From contig CAVRCA010000004.1 in assembly GCA_963719345.1 (NCBI GenBank), positions 653,313 through 717,312 of the forward strand: 64,000 nt of DNA, written 5' to 3'. The DNA comes from CAVRCA01 sp963719345. Lineage in GTDB: Bacteria; Pseudomonadota; Alphaproteobacteria; Acetobacterales; Acetobacteraceae. The notes below the pieces were generated by a model. It was given only the letters and a program-made list of their open reading frames with translations. It was not told the origin of the DNA and made no database searches. Below, piece by piece: positions 11,449 to 20,697 of the stretch; positions within the stretch are counted from its first letter, which is position 1, and every line of letters starts with the position of its first letter. Both the position numbers and the translations under genes were made by a program.

Positions 11449-11724
11449 TCAGTCCCGTCGCGTGTAGCCCTTGGCTTCCAGACATTGGCGCGTCCTCGCC
11501 CGTTGCACGATCGGCAGCGACACCGGATAGGTCAGGAACAGGATGCCGCGCGACAGCACGTGCGCGTTGGCCGCCTTGTGGGCGGACTTCTGACAGGCCC
11601 TCAGGTCCGTCCTGTAGGTGGCGGAGGCGTGATCCGCCTTCATCGGTGGATCGAAGGCGCAGCCCGACAGGGCAAGCGCGTACACGGCCAGCCAGCCCCC
11701 GAGCCGTGTCCCGGTTGTCCTCAT
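11449..11724 (-). CDS. Small lipoprotein of unknown function
   Basis: A 91-residue protein with a clean lipoprotein signal: MRTTGTRLGGWLAVY, then the lipobox LALSGC. The mature part is basic, contains two further cysteines (ACQKSAHKAAN; RQCLEAKGYTRRD), and ends in a short region typical of small outer-membrane-attached lipoproteins. AAGGA lies seven bases before the ATG. It lies 14 bases upstream of pcm on the same strand and is probably co-transcribed. I do not recognise a named family. Confidence 0.7.
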   Translation of the reverse strand: MRTTGTRLGGWLAVYALALSGCAFDPPMKADHASATYRTDLRACQKSAHKAANAHVLSRGILFLTYPVSLPIVQRARTRQCLEAKGYTRRD

Positions 11725-11876
11725 CGCCGTTCCTTCCGTTGCCGGCCGGTTGCTCGTCCGAATATCGGCAGTCCAGATCCGCTGACCAGCGCGCGACAGG
11801 AGCGAACAACCCTTGTCGGGCAATCTATCGGTTGTAAAAAGGCGCATCAAAACAACTGACTTCCCTCGGAGCTGTC

Positions 11877-14274
11877 ATGCGGCCCACCCGTTTCGTCGCA
11901 ATGGCCTTGTTGCTGATGCTCGCCAATTGCGGCCCGGTGCGCATCGGCCGGCAATCCGGCTCTCATCCGGCGAACGCTGCGACCCGTGCGGTCGAGGTGG
12001 CCTCGCCCCACCCGCCACCGCCGGTGCTCCGGTCGGGCGCTGCCGATTTTGCCTGTGCTCCCGGTGCGATCACCTGCGTGCGCCTGAACGGCCGCGACGC
12101 TGGCGGCCGGATTGTCCCCGCGACGTTCGGAATGCCGTTTGCGCCCGGACAAGTCGCCTCCGGAGCCACCCTCATGGCCAGCGTGCGCGGCCGACCCGTT
12201 CCGTTGCAGATGGACGAGCGCGCGTCCTACCCCGACGGCTCGCTCCGGTTCGCCATCCTCAGTGTCGCGCTGCCCGTCGCGGATGCCGGCGAGGTCGTCT
12301 CCCTGGCGCTCGGCGATGCGCCGGCGGGGGCCGCGGTGGACCCCGGCGCATGGCTGCGCGCCGGCCATGACGTCCGGGTGTCGATGAACGTCTACTCGCC
12401 ACAGGTTTCCACGATCACGCTCGGCGATCGCCGCGGCACCGAACCCGGCACGCCGTTCCAGCCGGGCGAGACGATCACGGTGCATCTCGGCGATGACCCC
12501 GCCGACACCTACACCGTCCAGGTCACCGACAAGACGGCCGGGGGTGGATTCCGGACGCTGAGCGAGTTGTCGAAGCAGCTCCTCGCGGAGATCAGTCGCA
12601 GCAGCCGCTTCCGCCCCTACAAGCTCGGCGAGGGGGGCGGCTACGAGACCCTGTGGGTGACGACGCGCGGCGGCGATCAGGGCCGGCCGTTCACGGTCCG
12701 GGTGGAGACGAACTCGCGGGCGAAGGTGCGGACGGACCAGTTGCAGGCCTACGAACCGCCGCGCCGCTACACCGCCTCCGCGCGCGCCATGCTGGACCGG
12801 GCGGGGCCGCACGTCTGGCTCGGCGGCCCGGTCGCGGGCGAGATTATGCTCGCCGGACCGATCGCCGCGTCCGACGGCACGCCTCATCCTCGGCTGACCG
12901 CGCGCATGAACCTGCGGGTTTATGCCGGCGTGCCGCAGGCGCGCGCCGACGTCATTGTCGAGGATCTCTGGGCCTATGACCCTGGACCTCGCAACTGGCA
13001 TTACGACGTTGCGATCGAGCAGGACGGCAAAGCGGTCTTTCAGCGGGAGGACCTGACCCACTTTCATAACGCTCGGTGGCACAAGGTGATCTGGTCCGGC
13101 GCCGACCCCGACCTGTTCGTCCAGTACCGACCGGCACCATCTCCTGAACAGCCGCGCGGTGCTGCACTACGACGAGCACCTTGCCATTCCGGCATCCGTC
13201 ATCGAGGCTGATTTCAATGGGCTTGCCAAGATCGACACCGGGATCATGGGCAGCGCCAACGTGCTGTACTATTTCGGCACCACGGGTGGGCGGGCCGACA
13301 TCGGCCCGGTGCCGCGCTGGACCACGCTCTACCTGCTGTCGATGGACCCGCGCGAATACACGGTAATGATGGCGAACGCCGACGCGAGCGGCAGCATCCC
13401 GATCCATTACCGCGACCGCAGGACCGATCGCCCCGTCGACGTCGACGACCACCCGCACGAGGCGTTGCCGCGGGCGATCAACGGCGACACGCCTTGGAGC
13501 CCCGAGCGGGCACATCAGCCCTCGCTCGCCTACGTGCCCTATATCGTCACCGGCGACCGTTACTACCTAGAGGAGACGCAGTTCTGGGCGACGTGGAACC
13601 TGCTGTCGAACGAATCGGGGGCCGTCGGTCTGGTGCTCGGAACGTTCCAGACCCGCGGCGATGCCTGGTCCCTGCGCGCCGTCGCCGAGGCCGCCGAGAT
13701 CACGCCCGACCGCGATCCGGCCAAGCCGTATTTTCAGGCCAAGCTCGAGCAGAACCTGCGGTTCGCCGAATCGCAATACGCGCGGCGGTCCAATCCGCTC
13801 GGGCTCGACGCGATCATGAACCGAGGCGACCGCTTCGCGCCCTGGCAGGCCGATTTCCTGATCCTGGTGCTGTCGCAGATCCAGGCCAACGGCTATGCCG
13901 GGGCCGAGACCTTCATGCGCTGGCTCGCGATCCCGGCACTCGGGGTGTGGACGAACGAGCCGAACGGGTATTGCCGGATGAACGCCCCGCCGGGCGGCCT
14001 GACGATGCGCCGACCGGGGGGCGGCGGCCTCGTGACCACCTGGAAGGAGTTGCAGGAGCTGAACTTTCCCCAGCAGGCGGGGTGTCCGACCGCATTCCCG
14101 AAGGAGGCCTATGACGGGTCGCCGATCGGCTACGTGGCCAATGCCATGGCGGCGGCGGCGGTGCTGTCCGACATCGAGGTGCCCGGCGCTCGGCCGCTGT
14201 TCGATGCCCTGAACGAGCGGGAGAGCGGCGTCAACTTCGCCCGCGACCCCACATTCCGCGTCGTGCCGCGCTGA
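11877..14274 (+). CDS. Large surface lipoprotein, probable RIFT-related/exo-lyase-like protein (frameshifted in this sequence)
   Basis: About 798 residues after repair. It begins with a lipoprotein signal (MRPTRFVAMALLLMLANC) and continues as one long secreted chain. The first third is beta-rich and reads like the RIFT-barrel part of PcRGLX/YetA-like polysaccharide-degrading proteins (MQMDERASYPDGSLRFA-type spacing). The C-terminal half is helical and tryptophan-rich (ETQFWATWNLLSNESG), resembling an alpha/alpha toroid. The frame shifts at 13128, where one extra C follows CAG TAC; removing it joins FVQY to DRHHLLNSRAVLHYDEH. The function is inferred only: binding or cleavage of an acidic polysaccharide at the cell surface. 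GGAG precedes the ATG. Confidence 0.65.
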
Positions 14275-14353
14275 GGCGGGTGGACGAACGACGGAACCGA
14301 AGGTACTTAGCTGCGTTGCAACCGGTTGGCCCGCGATTGGCGGAGAGGTGTCG

Positions 14354-15433
14354 TTGGGAAAAATTCGCGTCGCCCTCGTGGGTGTCGGCAATTGTGCCTC
14401 CTCACTGGTCCAGGGGGTCGCGTTCTATCGCGACGCCGCTGCCGATCAGTCGGTTCCCGGCCTCATGCATGTCGCACTCGGCGGCTATCACGTTGGCGAC
14501 GTGACGTTCTGCGCCGCGTTCGATGTCGCCGTCGGCAAGGTCGGCCTCGATCTCGCCGAGGCGATCGGGGCCGAGCCCAACAACACCACCCGCTTTGCCG
14601 AGGTTCCGCATTCCGGGGTGATCGTGCAGCGCGGGCCGACCCTGGACGGCATCGGCCGCTACGTACGGGATGTCGTCGAAGAATCCGACGCGGCCGCGGT
14701 GGATGTCGCCGCCGCGTTGCGCCGGGCCGAGGCGAACGTGCTGGTGTCCTACCTTCCGGTCGGTGCCGAAGCGGCGACTCGTTGGTACGCCGAGCAGGCG
14801 CTCGCCGCGGGCTGCGCGTTCGTCAACTGCATTCCGGTGTTCATCGCCTCCGATCCGGCGTGGCGAGGTCGGTTCGAGGCGAAACGGCTGCCGATCATCG
14901 GGGACGACATCAAGTCGCAGGTCGGCGCCACCATCGTCCATCGCACCCTGACCAACCTTTTTCGCGACCGCGGCGTCCGGCTGGATCGGACCTATCAGCT
15001 CAATTTCGGCGGCAACACCGACTTCATGAACATGCTCGAACGCGACCGGCTGGAGTCGAAGAAGCTGTCGAAGACCCGTGCCGTGACCAGCCAGCTTGCC
15101 GAGCCGCTGTCGAACGCCGACGCCCATGTCGGGCCGAGCGACTACGTGCCCTGGCTCGACGACCGCAAGTGGGCCTACATCCGGATGGAGGGCACGACGT
15201 TCGGCAACGTGCCGATTGCCTGCGAGCTGAAGCTGGAAGTGTGGGACTCGCCCAACTCGGCGGGTGTGGTGATCGATGCGGTGCGCTGCGCCAAGCTGGC
15301 GCTCGACCGCGGTATCGGGGGGGCGCTCACCAGCCCCTCCAGCTACTTCATGAAGAGCCCGCCCGAGCAGTTCACCGACCACGACGCCCGTCTCCGCACG
15401 GAGGCTTTCATCCGGGGCGAGGCGGCGAGATAG
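14354..15433 (+). CDS. ino1: Inositol-3-phosphate synthase (myo-inositol-1-phosphate synthase)
   Basis: NAD-dependent isomerase converting glucose 6-phosphate to inositol 3-phosphate, about 359 residues, the length of prokaryotic Ino1. The N-terminal dinucleotide motif VALVGVGNCASSLVQG and conserved segments (IGDDIKSQVGATIVHRTL, LNFGGNTDFMNML, SKTRAVTSQ, VGPSDYVPWLDDRKWAYIRM) identify the family. TTG 14354 is chosen because GGAGAGG ends five bases upstream; GTG 14348 overlaps that site but is possible. Nine bases after its stop begins a histidine phosphatase, suggesting a two-gene pathway to free inositol. A perfect palindrome CAACCGGTTG lies at 14319-14328 and could be an operator. Confidence 0.92.
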   Translation: MGKIRVALVGVGNCASSLVQGVAFYRDAAADQSVPGLMHVALGGYHVGDVTFCAAFDVAVGKVGLDLAEAIGAEPNNTTRFAEVPHSGVIVQRGPTLDGIGRYVRDVVEESDAAAVDVAAALRRAEANVLVSYLPVGAEAATRWYAEQALAAGCAFVNCIPVFIASDPAWRGRFEAKRLPIIGDDIKSQVGATIVHRTLTNLFRDRGVRLDRTYQLNFGGNTDFMNMLERDRLESKKLSKTRAVTSQLAEPLSNADAHVGPSDYVPWLDDRKWAYIRMEGTTFGNVPIACELKLEVWDSPNSAGVVIDAVRCAKLALDRGIGGALTSPSSYFMKSPPEQFTDHDARLRTEAFIRGEAAR

Positions 15434-15441
15434 CGCCCCGC

Positions 15442-16050
15442 ATGCCGGGCACCACGACCTTCCATCTCGTGCGGCACGGTGATTACGGCCAGCTCGGGCG
15501 CGTTCTCGCCGGTCGCACGTCCGGGCACTCGTTGAGCCAGGCGGGGGCCGAGCAGGCGCGCGGGGTCGCGCAGGCGCTGGCCGCCCTGCCGATCGTGAGT
15601 GTGGTTTCCAGCCCGCTCGAACGCACGCGCGAGACTGCGGCGCCGATCGCCGAGCGGCTCGGCTTGCCCGTCAGCATCGACCCCGACGTGATGGAAATCG
15701 ATTTCGGCGAGTGGACCGGACGCACGTTCGAGTCGCTGCGCAGCTGGCCGGGCTGGGCGGGGTTCAATCGGTTCCGCAGCACGGCGCAGGTGCCCGGTGG
15801 CGAGTCGATGCTTGCCGTCCAGGCCCGCAGCATCGCCGCCATCGTGCGATGGCGCGCGGCGCATCCCGACGGCGAGGTGGTCGTCGTCAGCCACGGCGAC
15901 GTCATAAAGTCCATCATCGCGCATTTCCTGACGATCCCGCTCGACATGTTCCGCCGTTTCGACATCGCGCCCGCCTCCCGCAGCGTGGTCGCCGTGACGG
16001 ACGAGGATGCACGCGTGCTCGCGGTCAATCTGCCGCCGCCACTCGCTTGA
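15442..16050 (+). CDS. Histidine phosphatase family protein (MSMEG_4193-like)
   Basis: A 202-residue member of the phosphoglycerate-mutase-like phosphatases. The phospho-acceptor motif LVRHGD is near the N-terminus, followed by SSPLERTRETA, EIDFGEWTGRTF, a GGES motif and the second histidine in SHGDVIKSIIAHFL. The layout matches the MSMEG_4193 subgroup of presumed phosphomutases/phosphatases. It follows ino1 by eight bases, so dephosphorylation of inositol phosphate is an attractive but unproven role. The last 26 bases overlap the 3' end of the minus-strand gene that converges on it. Confidence 0.85.
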   Translation: MPGTTTFHLVRHGDYGQLGRVLAGRTSGHSLSQAGAEQARGVAQALAALPIVSVVSSPLERTRETAAPIAERLGLPVSIDPDVMEIDFGEWTGRTFESLRSWPGWAGFNRFRSTAQVPGGESMLAVQARSIAAIVRWRAAHPDGEVVVVSHGDVIKSIIAHFLTIPLDMFRRFDIAPASRSVVAVTDEDARVLAVNLPPPLA

Positions 16051-16927
16051 GATCCGAGCGGAGGGCAGCGAGTGGCGCGCGCCAGTCTCCCGCCCTGGTC
16101 TGTCGATAGAGACGCATGGTCGGGTACCAGGGCGAGTCGGTTCGCCTCTCCATCCACCGCCAGTCGGCATCGCGCTTGAGCAGCAGCCAGGTCGGCCGCC
16201 CGAGCGCGCCGGCGAGGTGTGCCATCATCGTGTCTACCGTAACGACGAGGTCGAGCGCGCTTACCACCCGTGCGGTCGCCAGCACGTCGGCGCCGGGAGG
16301 ATGCGCGGCCAGGCTGTGCAGGCGGAGGCCGGGAACGTCGCACGCCCGTTGCAGAAGGTCTTGCGGCACCGAGCGCTCCGCATCCCACGCGCCCGCGCGC
16401 CAGCACAGTCCGATCCACCGCCGCGCCGTCATGCCCGGCAATGACACGCTGCTGTTGGCACCTACGAGGTCAAATCCGGGCTCGGCCTTAAGATACGGGA
16501 CGCTCTCACCCATTGCCTCCAGCCGCAGCGCATGCCCGAGTTCCATGACCTCGATGTCGCACTCGGCAGGCGGCAGCGGCGCGTCGGGCCGGAACGGCAC
16601 CCAACGACGGACCCCTGGCGTGCCGCAGAGAAGACTAAGCAATGACGCCTGCACCTCCACCATCACCGACGCGGCGACTTGGGCCAGGTGGGGCAGGTAG
16701 CGCGCGAACTGTAGGGTGTCGCCGAGGCCGTGATAGCACCGCACCAGCACATGCCGACCTGCGAGGCCGCGACCATCCCAGACCCAGCGCAGATGGTAGG
16801 GCAGGCGGGGGTCGTCGGCGGCAGCCGGATCGCGCTCGGCCAGCACCTCGTCGCTGATCGCGTGCGCCGCCGGAAAATCGCCTCGGCGCATGGCAGCGAG
16901 CCAGCGTGACCCGAGACTGGCGCTCAA
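16025..16927 (-). CDS. GT9/TPR-type glycosyltransferase-like protein
   Basis: A 300-residue protein with the C-terminal GT-B module seen in heptosyltransferase-like and TPR-linked enzymes: YHGLGDTLQFARYLPHL, VVTVDTMMAHLAGALGRPTW, and WYPTMRLYRQTRAGDW near the end. The N-terminus has a short helical stretch and no full TPR array. TTG 16927 overlaps the preceding gene's stop as TTGA; ATG 16891 is the alternative start. It is the last gene of the minus-strand glycan operon. It probably transfers a sugar to a surface glycan or protein, with donor and acceptor unknown. Confidence 0.72.
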   Translation of the reverse strand: MSASLGSRWLAAMRRGDFPAAHAISDEVLAERDPAAADDPRLPYHLRWVWDGRGLAGRHVLVRCYHGLGDTLQFARYLPHLAQVAASVMVEVQASLLSLLCGTPGVRRWVPFRPDAPLPPAECDIEVMELGHALRLEAMGESVPYLKAEPGFDLVGANSSVSLPGMTARRWIGLCWRAGAWDAERSVPQDLLQRACDVPGLRLHSLAAHPPGADVLATARVVSALDLVVTVDTMMAHLAGALGRPTWLLLKRDADWRWMERRTDSPWYPTMRLYRQTRAGDWRAPLAALRSDLKRVAAAD

Positions 16928-17760
16928 GGCCGGCGCAACACGAAGGCGCGCCCGTCCCAGAGCGCGAACGGCGTCGTTCCCAACACGCTGGCGACAAAAC
17001 CGTGCGTCGCCGCCCAGTGTTCGGCCTCGACGACGTCGGCCGCCTGGTCGGAACTGTACGAGAGATTGAGGATGGCGAGCGCGCCACCTGGCCGGAGGAC
17101 GCGCGCCGCGTCGCGGACATGGCGTTCGGCGAGCGCTTGGCCGGCTTGCATCAGGTAGGGAAAACTGTCCACCGCCAGCACCAGGTCGAACGAGGCCGCG
17201 GGCAGCGCAAGTCCCTCGCCGTCGGTCAGCTCGAAACGCAGATTGGGCGCCGGACCGCGACGCTCTGCCTCCTGGATCATGGCCGGAGAGAGGTCGAGGC
17301 CGAGGACCGAGCGGACGCGGGGGGCGAGGGCGGTAGCGACCCGGCCGATCCCGCAGCCGAGATCGAGCACGTCCCGCTCCGGTCCGATCAAATGCTCCCT
17401 GTCGAGCCACGCCACGAGCTCGTCGGTCGCCCGCGCCAGGATTGCCGGGTCGCCGAGCGAGTAGGCCGCGACGCTTGCCTCGGGGGCGGCGAGCACGGCG
17501 CGGTCGAACAGTTTGCGGATATGCGTGATGGCGTCGTCCGGATCGGCAGGGCGGGCGTGATCGACGCCGGCAAACACGGCTCGCAGCTCCAGCAACTGCG
17601 CCCGGCGAGCTTCAATGAGCGCGCGCAACGCGTCGTCCTGATCGGCGAGCACCGGGAGAACCGCATCTGGTGAGTGGCCGGCGAGCAGCAGCCGTGCCAC
17701 GGCGACCTCCGGGGAGACGCGCCCACCGCGGTAGTGCTGCAGGATTTCGAGGATGGTCAA
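16924..17760 (-). CDS. Class I SAM-dependent methyltransferase
   Basis: A 278-residue protein. An N-terminal helical region of about 100 residues precedes a Rossmann methyltransferase domain. Motif I is VLDLGCGIGRVATALAP, with LGLDLSPAMI and FDLVLAVDSFPYL following, and VLRPGGALAILNLS is the later motif. TTG 17760 overlaps the upstream stop (TTGA) and gives a sensible N-terminus. It lies between a GNAT gene and a GT9-like gene in the glycan operon. A sugar or glycan-modifying O- or N-methyltransferase role is inferred from context. Confidence 0.8.
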   Translation of the reverse strand: MTILEILQHYRGGRVSPEVAVARLLLAGHSPDAVLPVLADQDDALRALIEARRAQLLELRAVFAGVDHARPADPDDAITHIRKLFDRAVLAAPEASVAAYSLGDPAILARATDELVAWLDREHLIGPERDVLDLGCGIGRVATALAPRVRSVLGLDLSPAMIQEAERRGPAPNLRFELTDGEGLALPAASFDLVLAVDSFPYLMQAGQALAERHVRDAARVLRPGGALAILNLSYSSDQAADVVEAEHWAATHGFVASVLGTTPFALWDGRAFVLRRP

Positions 17761-18758
17761 GTCGGTGTCAGGCGGCAGGCCGCGTTCATGCGGTCGATCC
17801 CGCCCCACTCGTATTTGTAGCGCTCGCCGCCGCGCAAAAAATGCACCTCCGAAAATCCCTCGCGCACGGCCTGCTCGATAACGGCGCCGAGCAGCACGGA
17901 GCCGGGTCCTTCGCGGGCCATGCTTCGATCATAGCCGCTGAGATAGCACAGCAGCCGGCGGCCACCGTCCACCAGGACATGCATCGCGGCGACGATTGCA
18001 TCATCCAGGCGCAGCACGTAGAGCCGCAACCGTTCGGCTGCGAGCAGCGCCGGGGCGGCGTCCCGGTGAAACGTGCGCACCCGGTCATCGCCCAGCACGC
18101 CTTGTCCGCTCCAACGTGCCTCGTGCAAGCGGAACAGCTCATCGAGCAGGCGAGGAAGCGTCGCGGCGGTTGCGACCTCGACGGCGCACGCGCCGGCCCG
18201 GGCCATGCGGTTGCGATTGAGACGATAGCTGCGAAGCAAAGCCGGTGGGAGCACGTCGGCAAGGCGATCGGCTCCGGCGGGGATGTTCAGCACCGGACAG
18301 GGGTCCGCGACCTGCCACTCGAGCCGCCAGTCGGGAGGACCGGTGATGCCGCGCAGAGTGGCACCCGGCGGAAGGTCAATCAGGTCGCAGCTGGTGATCC
18401 CGTCGGCGGTCGCGTCTCGCAATGCGGTACGGAGCAGGTCGTCTCCGGCAGTGGGCGGCAGCCCCGGCGCCAGCAGCGCATCCTGATAGTCGGTGATCCC
18501 TGCGCCAATCGGCAGAAGCTTGCGCGCAGGCGGTTCGTCGAGCCGGTAGAGCGGCAGGATGCCCACCAGCTCGCAGCTTTCCCGCAGCACAGCGACTCGC
18601 GGCATCCCGGTACCGAAGTGCCGCCACCACGGCAGCAACCAGTCTGGCGACTGGAACGGCGTCGCAGCGGGTGCGCGGTGCCACAGGCGGTGCCAAGCGG
18701 GATACAGGGCCACAAGCTGGTCGTCGGTGGTGAGCAGGTCGGCGGCGAGCGTCGTCAT
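17757..18758 (-). CDS. GNAT acyltransferase, CelD/BcsL-like
   Basis: A 333-residue protein of the FemAB/CelD-like GNAT group used in exopolysaccharide loci. Typical features are the N-terminal WHRLWHRAPAATPFQSPDWL, the central LLDELFRLHEARW and the C-terminal SVLLGAVIEQAVREGFSEVHFLRG (shown in part) ending in YKYEWG. The start overlaps the upstream GT4 stop (ATGA) and its stop overlaps the methyltransferase start (TTGA). It probably acylates a sugar or glycan intermediate. Similar proteins in cellulose loci are called BcsL/CelD, but no cellulose synthase is present here. Confidence 0.8.
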   Translation of the reverse strand: MTTLAADLLTTDDQLVALYPAWHRLWHRAPAATPFQSPDWLLPWWRHFGTGMPRVAVLRESCELVGILPLYRLDEPPARKLLPIGAGITDYQDALLAPGLPPTAGDDLLRTALRDATADGITSCDLIDLPPGATLRGITGPPDWRLEWQVADPCPVLNIPAGADRLADVLPPALLRSYRLNRNRMARAGACAVEVATAATLPRLLDELFRLHEARWSGQGVLGDDRVRTFHRDAAPALLAAERLRLYVLRLDDAIVAAMHVLVDGGRRLLCYLSGYDRSMAREGPGSVLLGAVIEQAVREGFSEVHFLRGGERYKYEWGGIDRMNAACRLTPT

Positions 18759-19801
18759 GTCGCTTGGCGCGCGGCGATCGCGTGGTAGCGCTCCATGTAG
18801 GCCGCAACCATCCGGGTTTGCGAGAATCGGTCCGACGCCGCTGCACGGCAGACTGCCGGGTCGATCTCACCAATGTTGTGGATCGCGGTGGCCATCTCGG
18901 TCACGTCCGATACCAGATAGCCGTTACGATGATGCTCGACGATGTCCGTCAGGGCGCCCGAACGGAACGCGATGACCGGCGTGCCGCAGGCAAGGGCCTC
19001 CATGGCGACGAGCGAACTGGTTTCCGGCGCGAGGCTAGGCACCAGCAGGCAGCGCGCCGCCGCCAGCAGACGACGCTTGCGGGCGAAGCCGACCGGTCCC
19101 AGAAAACGCCGCGCCCCGTCCAGGCGAGGCACCACCTCGGCATCGAAATAGGCGCGATGCTCGGGATAGGAAAAAACCTCGCCACCGATCAGCAGTGCAA
19201 CGCCCGCCTCCCGTGCGGCCTCCAGTGCCAGATGGGTGCCCTTCTCCGGACAGATCCGACCAAGTGTGAGAGCAAAACTCCGGCGCGCGTGCCGCGCCTG
19301 TCCGAGTGCCTCGACGGGCACGCCGTTGCCGATCGGCGGCAGCAGGCTTGCACTCGGGGGACACTCGGCATGTTGGGCCTCCGAGACGCAGTGCAGCCAG
19401 GTGTTCGGACGCGTCGGCGCCAGAGCCGCCGGCGGATACCAGTCGGGCGGCAGATGCAGTGTCACCAGCGTGGGCGGTCCCGGGGAAGGCAGAAGGTCAA
19501 GAAAATCGATGCCGTGCATGTGCACGATGTCGACGCGCTCGCGGCGCAGGATTGCCGCCATCGCGTCGCGCGTCGCGCGATACGCATGCTGCCGCTCGGC
19601 TTCCCCGATCATCCCGCGTGGCAGCTCGGCCGTCACCACCAGCTCACCCGTCGCTTGGGAGCCGGCGCAGGCGACCACGATCGAGCGATGGCCGGCGCGC
19701 ACCAGCGCCCCGTCGAGCGTGCTGAGCACCTGTTCGGCGCCGCCGACCGCATCCGGTCCCACCGGAGCGAGCGTGTAGGCGACGCTGAGCACGGTCAGCA
19801 T
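18755..19801 (-). CDS. Family 4 glycosyltransferase
   Basis: A 348-residue GT-B enzyme. The N-terminal domain has the donor/acceptor groove glycines (PDAVGGAEQVLSTLDGALV), then VDIVHMHGIDFL. The C-terminal domain has LGRICPEKGTHLALEAA and the GT4 glutamate motif (SLAPETSSLVAMEALACGTP). It is the fifth gene from the distal end of the minus-strand glycan operon, with nine bases to the upstream glycosidase-like gene and a four-base overlap with the downstream GNAT gene. The transferred sugar is unknown. Confidence 0.88.
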   Translation of the reverse strand: MLTVLSVAYTLAPVGPDAVGGAEQVLSTLDGALVRAGHRSIVVACAGSQATGELVVTAELPRGMIGEAERQHAYRATRDAMAAILRRERVDIVHMHGIDFLDLLPSPGPPTLVTLHLPPDWYPPAALAPTRPNTWLHCVSEAQHAECPPSASLLPPIGNGVPVEALGQARHARRSFALTLGRICPEKGTHLALEAAREAGVALLIGGEVFSYPEHRAYFDAEVVPRLDGARRFLGPVGFARKRRLLAAARCLLVPSLAPETSSLVAMEALACGTPVIAFRSGALTDIVEHHRNGYLVSDVTEMATAIHNIGEIDPAVCRAAASDRFSQTRMVAAYMERYHAIAARQAT

Positions 19802-19809
19802 CGCCGAGC

Positions 19810-20697
19810 TTATCGCGCGTACCGGCGAACCATCGCCGCACAGAACTCGGCAAACGCTTCGGGGTGTTTCGGCGGCGCGGTATAGTGTTCCCAGATCCCT
19901 TCATGGTCCGGCGTGAAGCAGAACGTGATGGTCACGTCGAACGGCTCCAGCGCGCGCATCTGGCGGTCGAACCAGTCGAGAGCGTTGGGACGGAACCAGT
20001 CGGCCCAGCTCAGGCCGGTCCGCAGGTACGTCACGCCGAGATCGCGCAGCCACCGCACCGCGTCGTCCAGCCGATGGTCCTCGAAATGGAACCATTGGCA
20101 GATACCGAGCTGCGGCGCGTGCTCGGCGAACCGGCGCGCAGCGAGCTTCGGCCTGCCGTGCTCGTCCAGCAGGCCCATGTGGAAGTGCCGGTAATAAGAC
20201 GAGCCTTCTGCCTCCTTATGCCGTGTCGTGGCGGGCCACGCCGCCGGCAGATCGTACAGGCTGTACCAGTGGATTCGGGGTGCTCGGCCGGTCAGCAGTT
20301 CGGCGGTGCGTTGCAGGCCCCAGTCCTGCACCTCCTCGGCGCCGAATGTCGAAACCCCGACCTCGGAGACCCAAACCGGCAGCTCGGTGACGGCCGAGAT
20401 CTGGTTGAGCTTCTCCGGCCATTCGTGGATCAGCCAGTGGTTCCAGTCGAGCGGGAAGCCGTGCACCGCGACCGCGTCAAGACTTTCCAGCACGCCGTGC
20501 CCGGTCATCAGCCGGATGAAGTCGGGGTCGATCGGTGACATGCCGCCCAACACGCGCGGCAAACCGGGCCGCTCGGCGGCGATGGCTTGGCAGGCCAGCC
20601 GGGTCATGCGCGCGAACACGGCCCAGCCCGGATCGTTCTCGAAATCCCAGTGCGACTTGTTGTTGGGTTCGTTCCAGATCATCGCGGCTTCGATCAT
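19810..20697 (-). CDS. Glycoside hydrolase-like protein (clan GH-A type barrel, apparently circularly permuted)
   Basis: A 295-residue protein without a signal peptide. It starts almost at once with the acid/base motif of GH-A barrels (MIWNEPNNKSHW), continues through VAVHGFPLDWNHW, the nucleophile-like VWVSEVGVSTFG and IHWYSLYDLP. It then ends with what are normally the first strands of such a barrel (GICQWFHFEDHRLDDAVRWL, LRTGLSWADW, VTITFCFTP, FAEFCAAMVRRYA). The natural N-terminal third of a GH39/GH5-like barrel thus sits at the C-terminus. Both catalytic glutamates are kept. ATG 20697 overlaps the upstream methyltransferase stop. It may be a cytoplasmic glycosidase or a glycan-binding or transfer enzyme of the operon. 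Confidence 0.72.
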   Translation of the reverse strand: MIEAAMIWNEPNNKSHWDFENDPGWAVFARMTRLACQAIAAERPGLPRVLGGMSPIDPDFIRLMTGHGVLESLDAVAVHGFPLDWNHWLIHEWPEKLNQISAVTELPVWVSEVGVSTFGAEEVQDWGLQRTAELLTGRAPRIHWYSLYDLPAAWPATTRHKEAEGSSYYRHFHMGLLDEHGRPKLAARRFAEHAPQLGICQWFHFEDHRLDDAVRWLRDLGVTYLRTGLSWADWFRPNALDWFDRQMRALEPFDVTITFCFTPDHEGIWEHYTAPPKHPEAFAEFCAAMVRRYAR

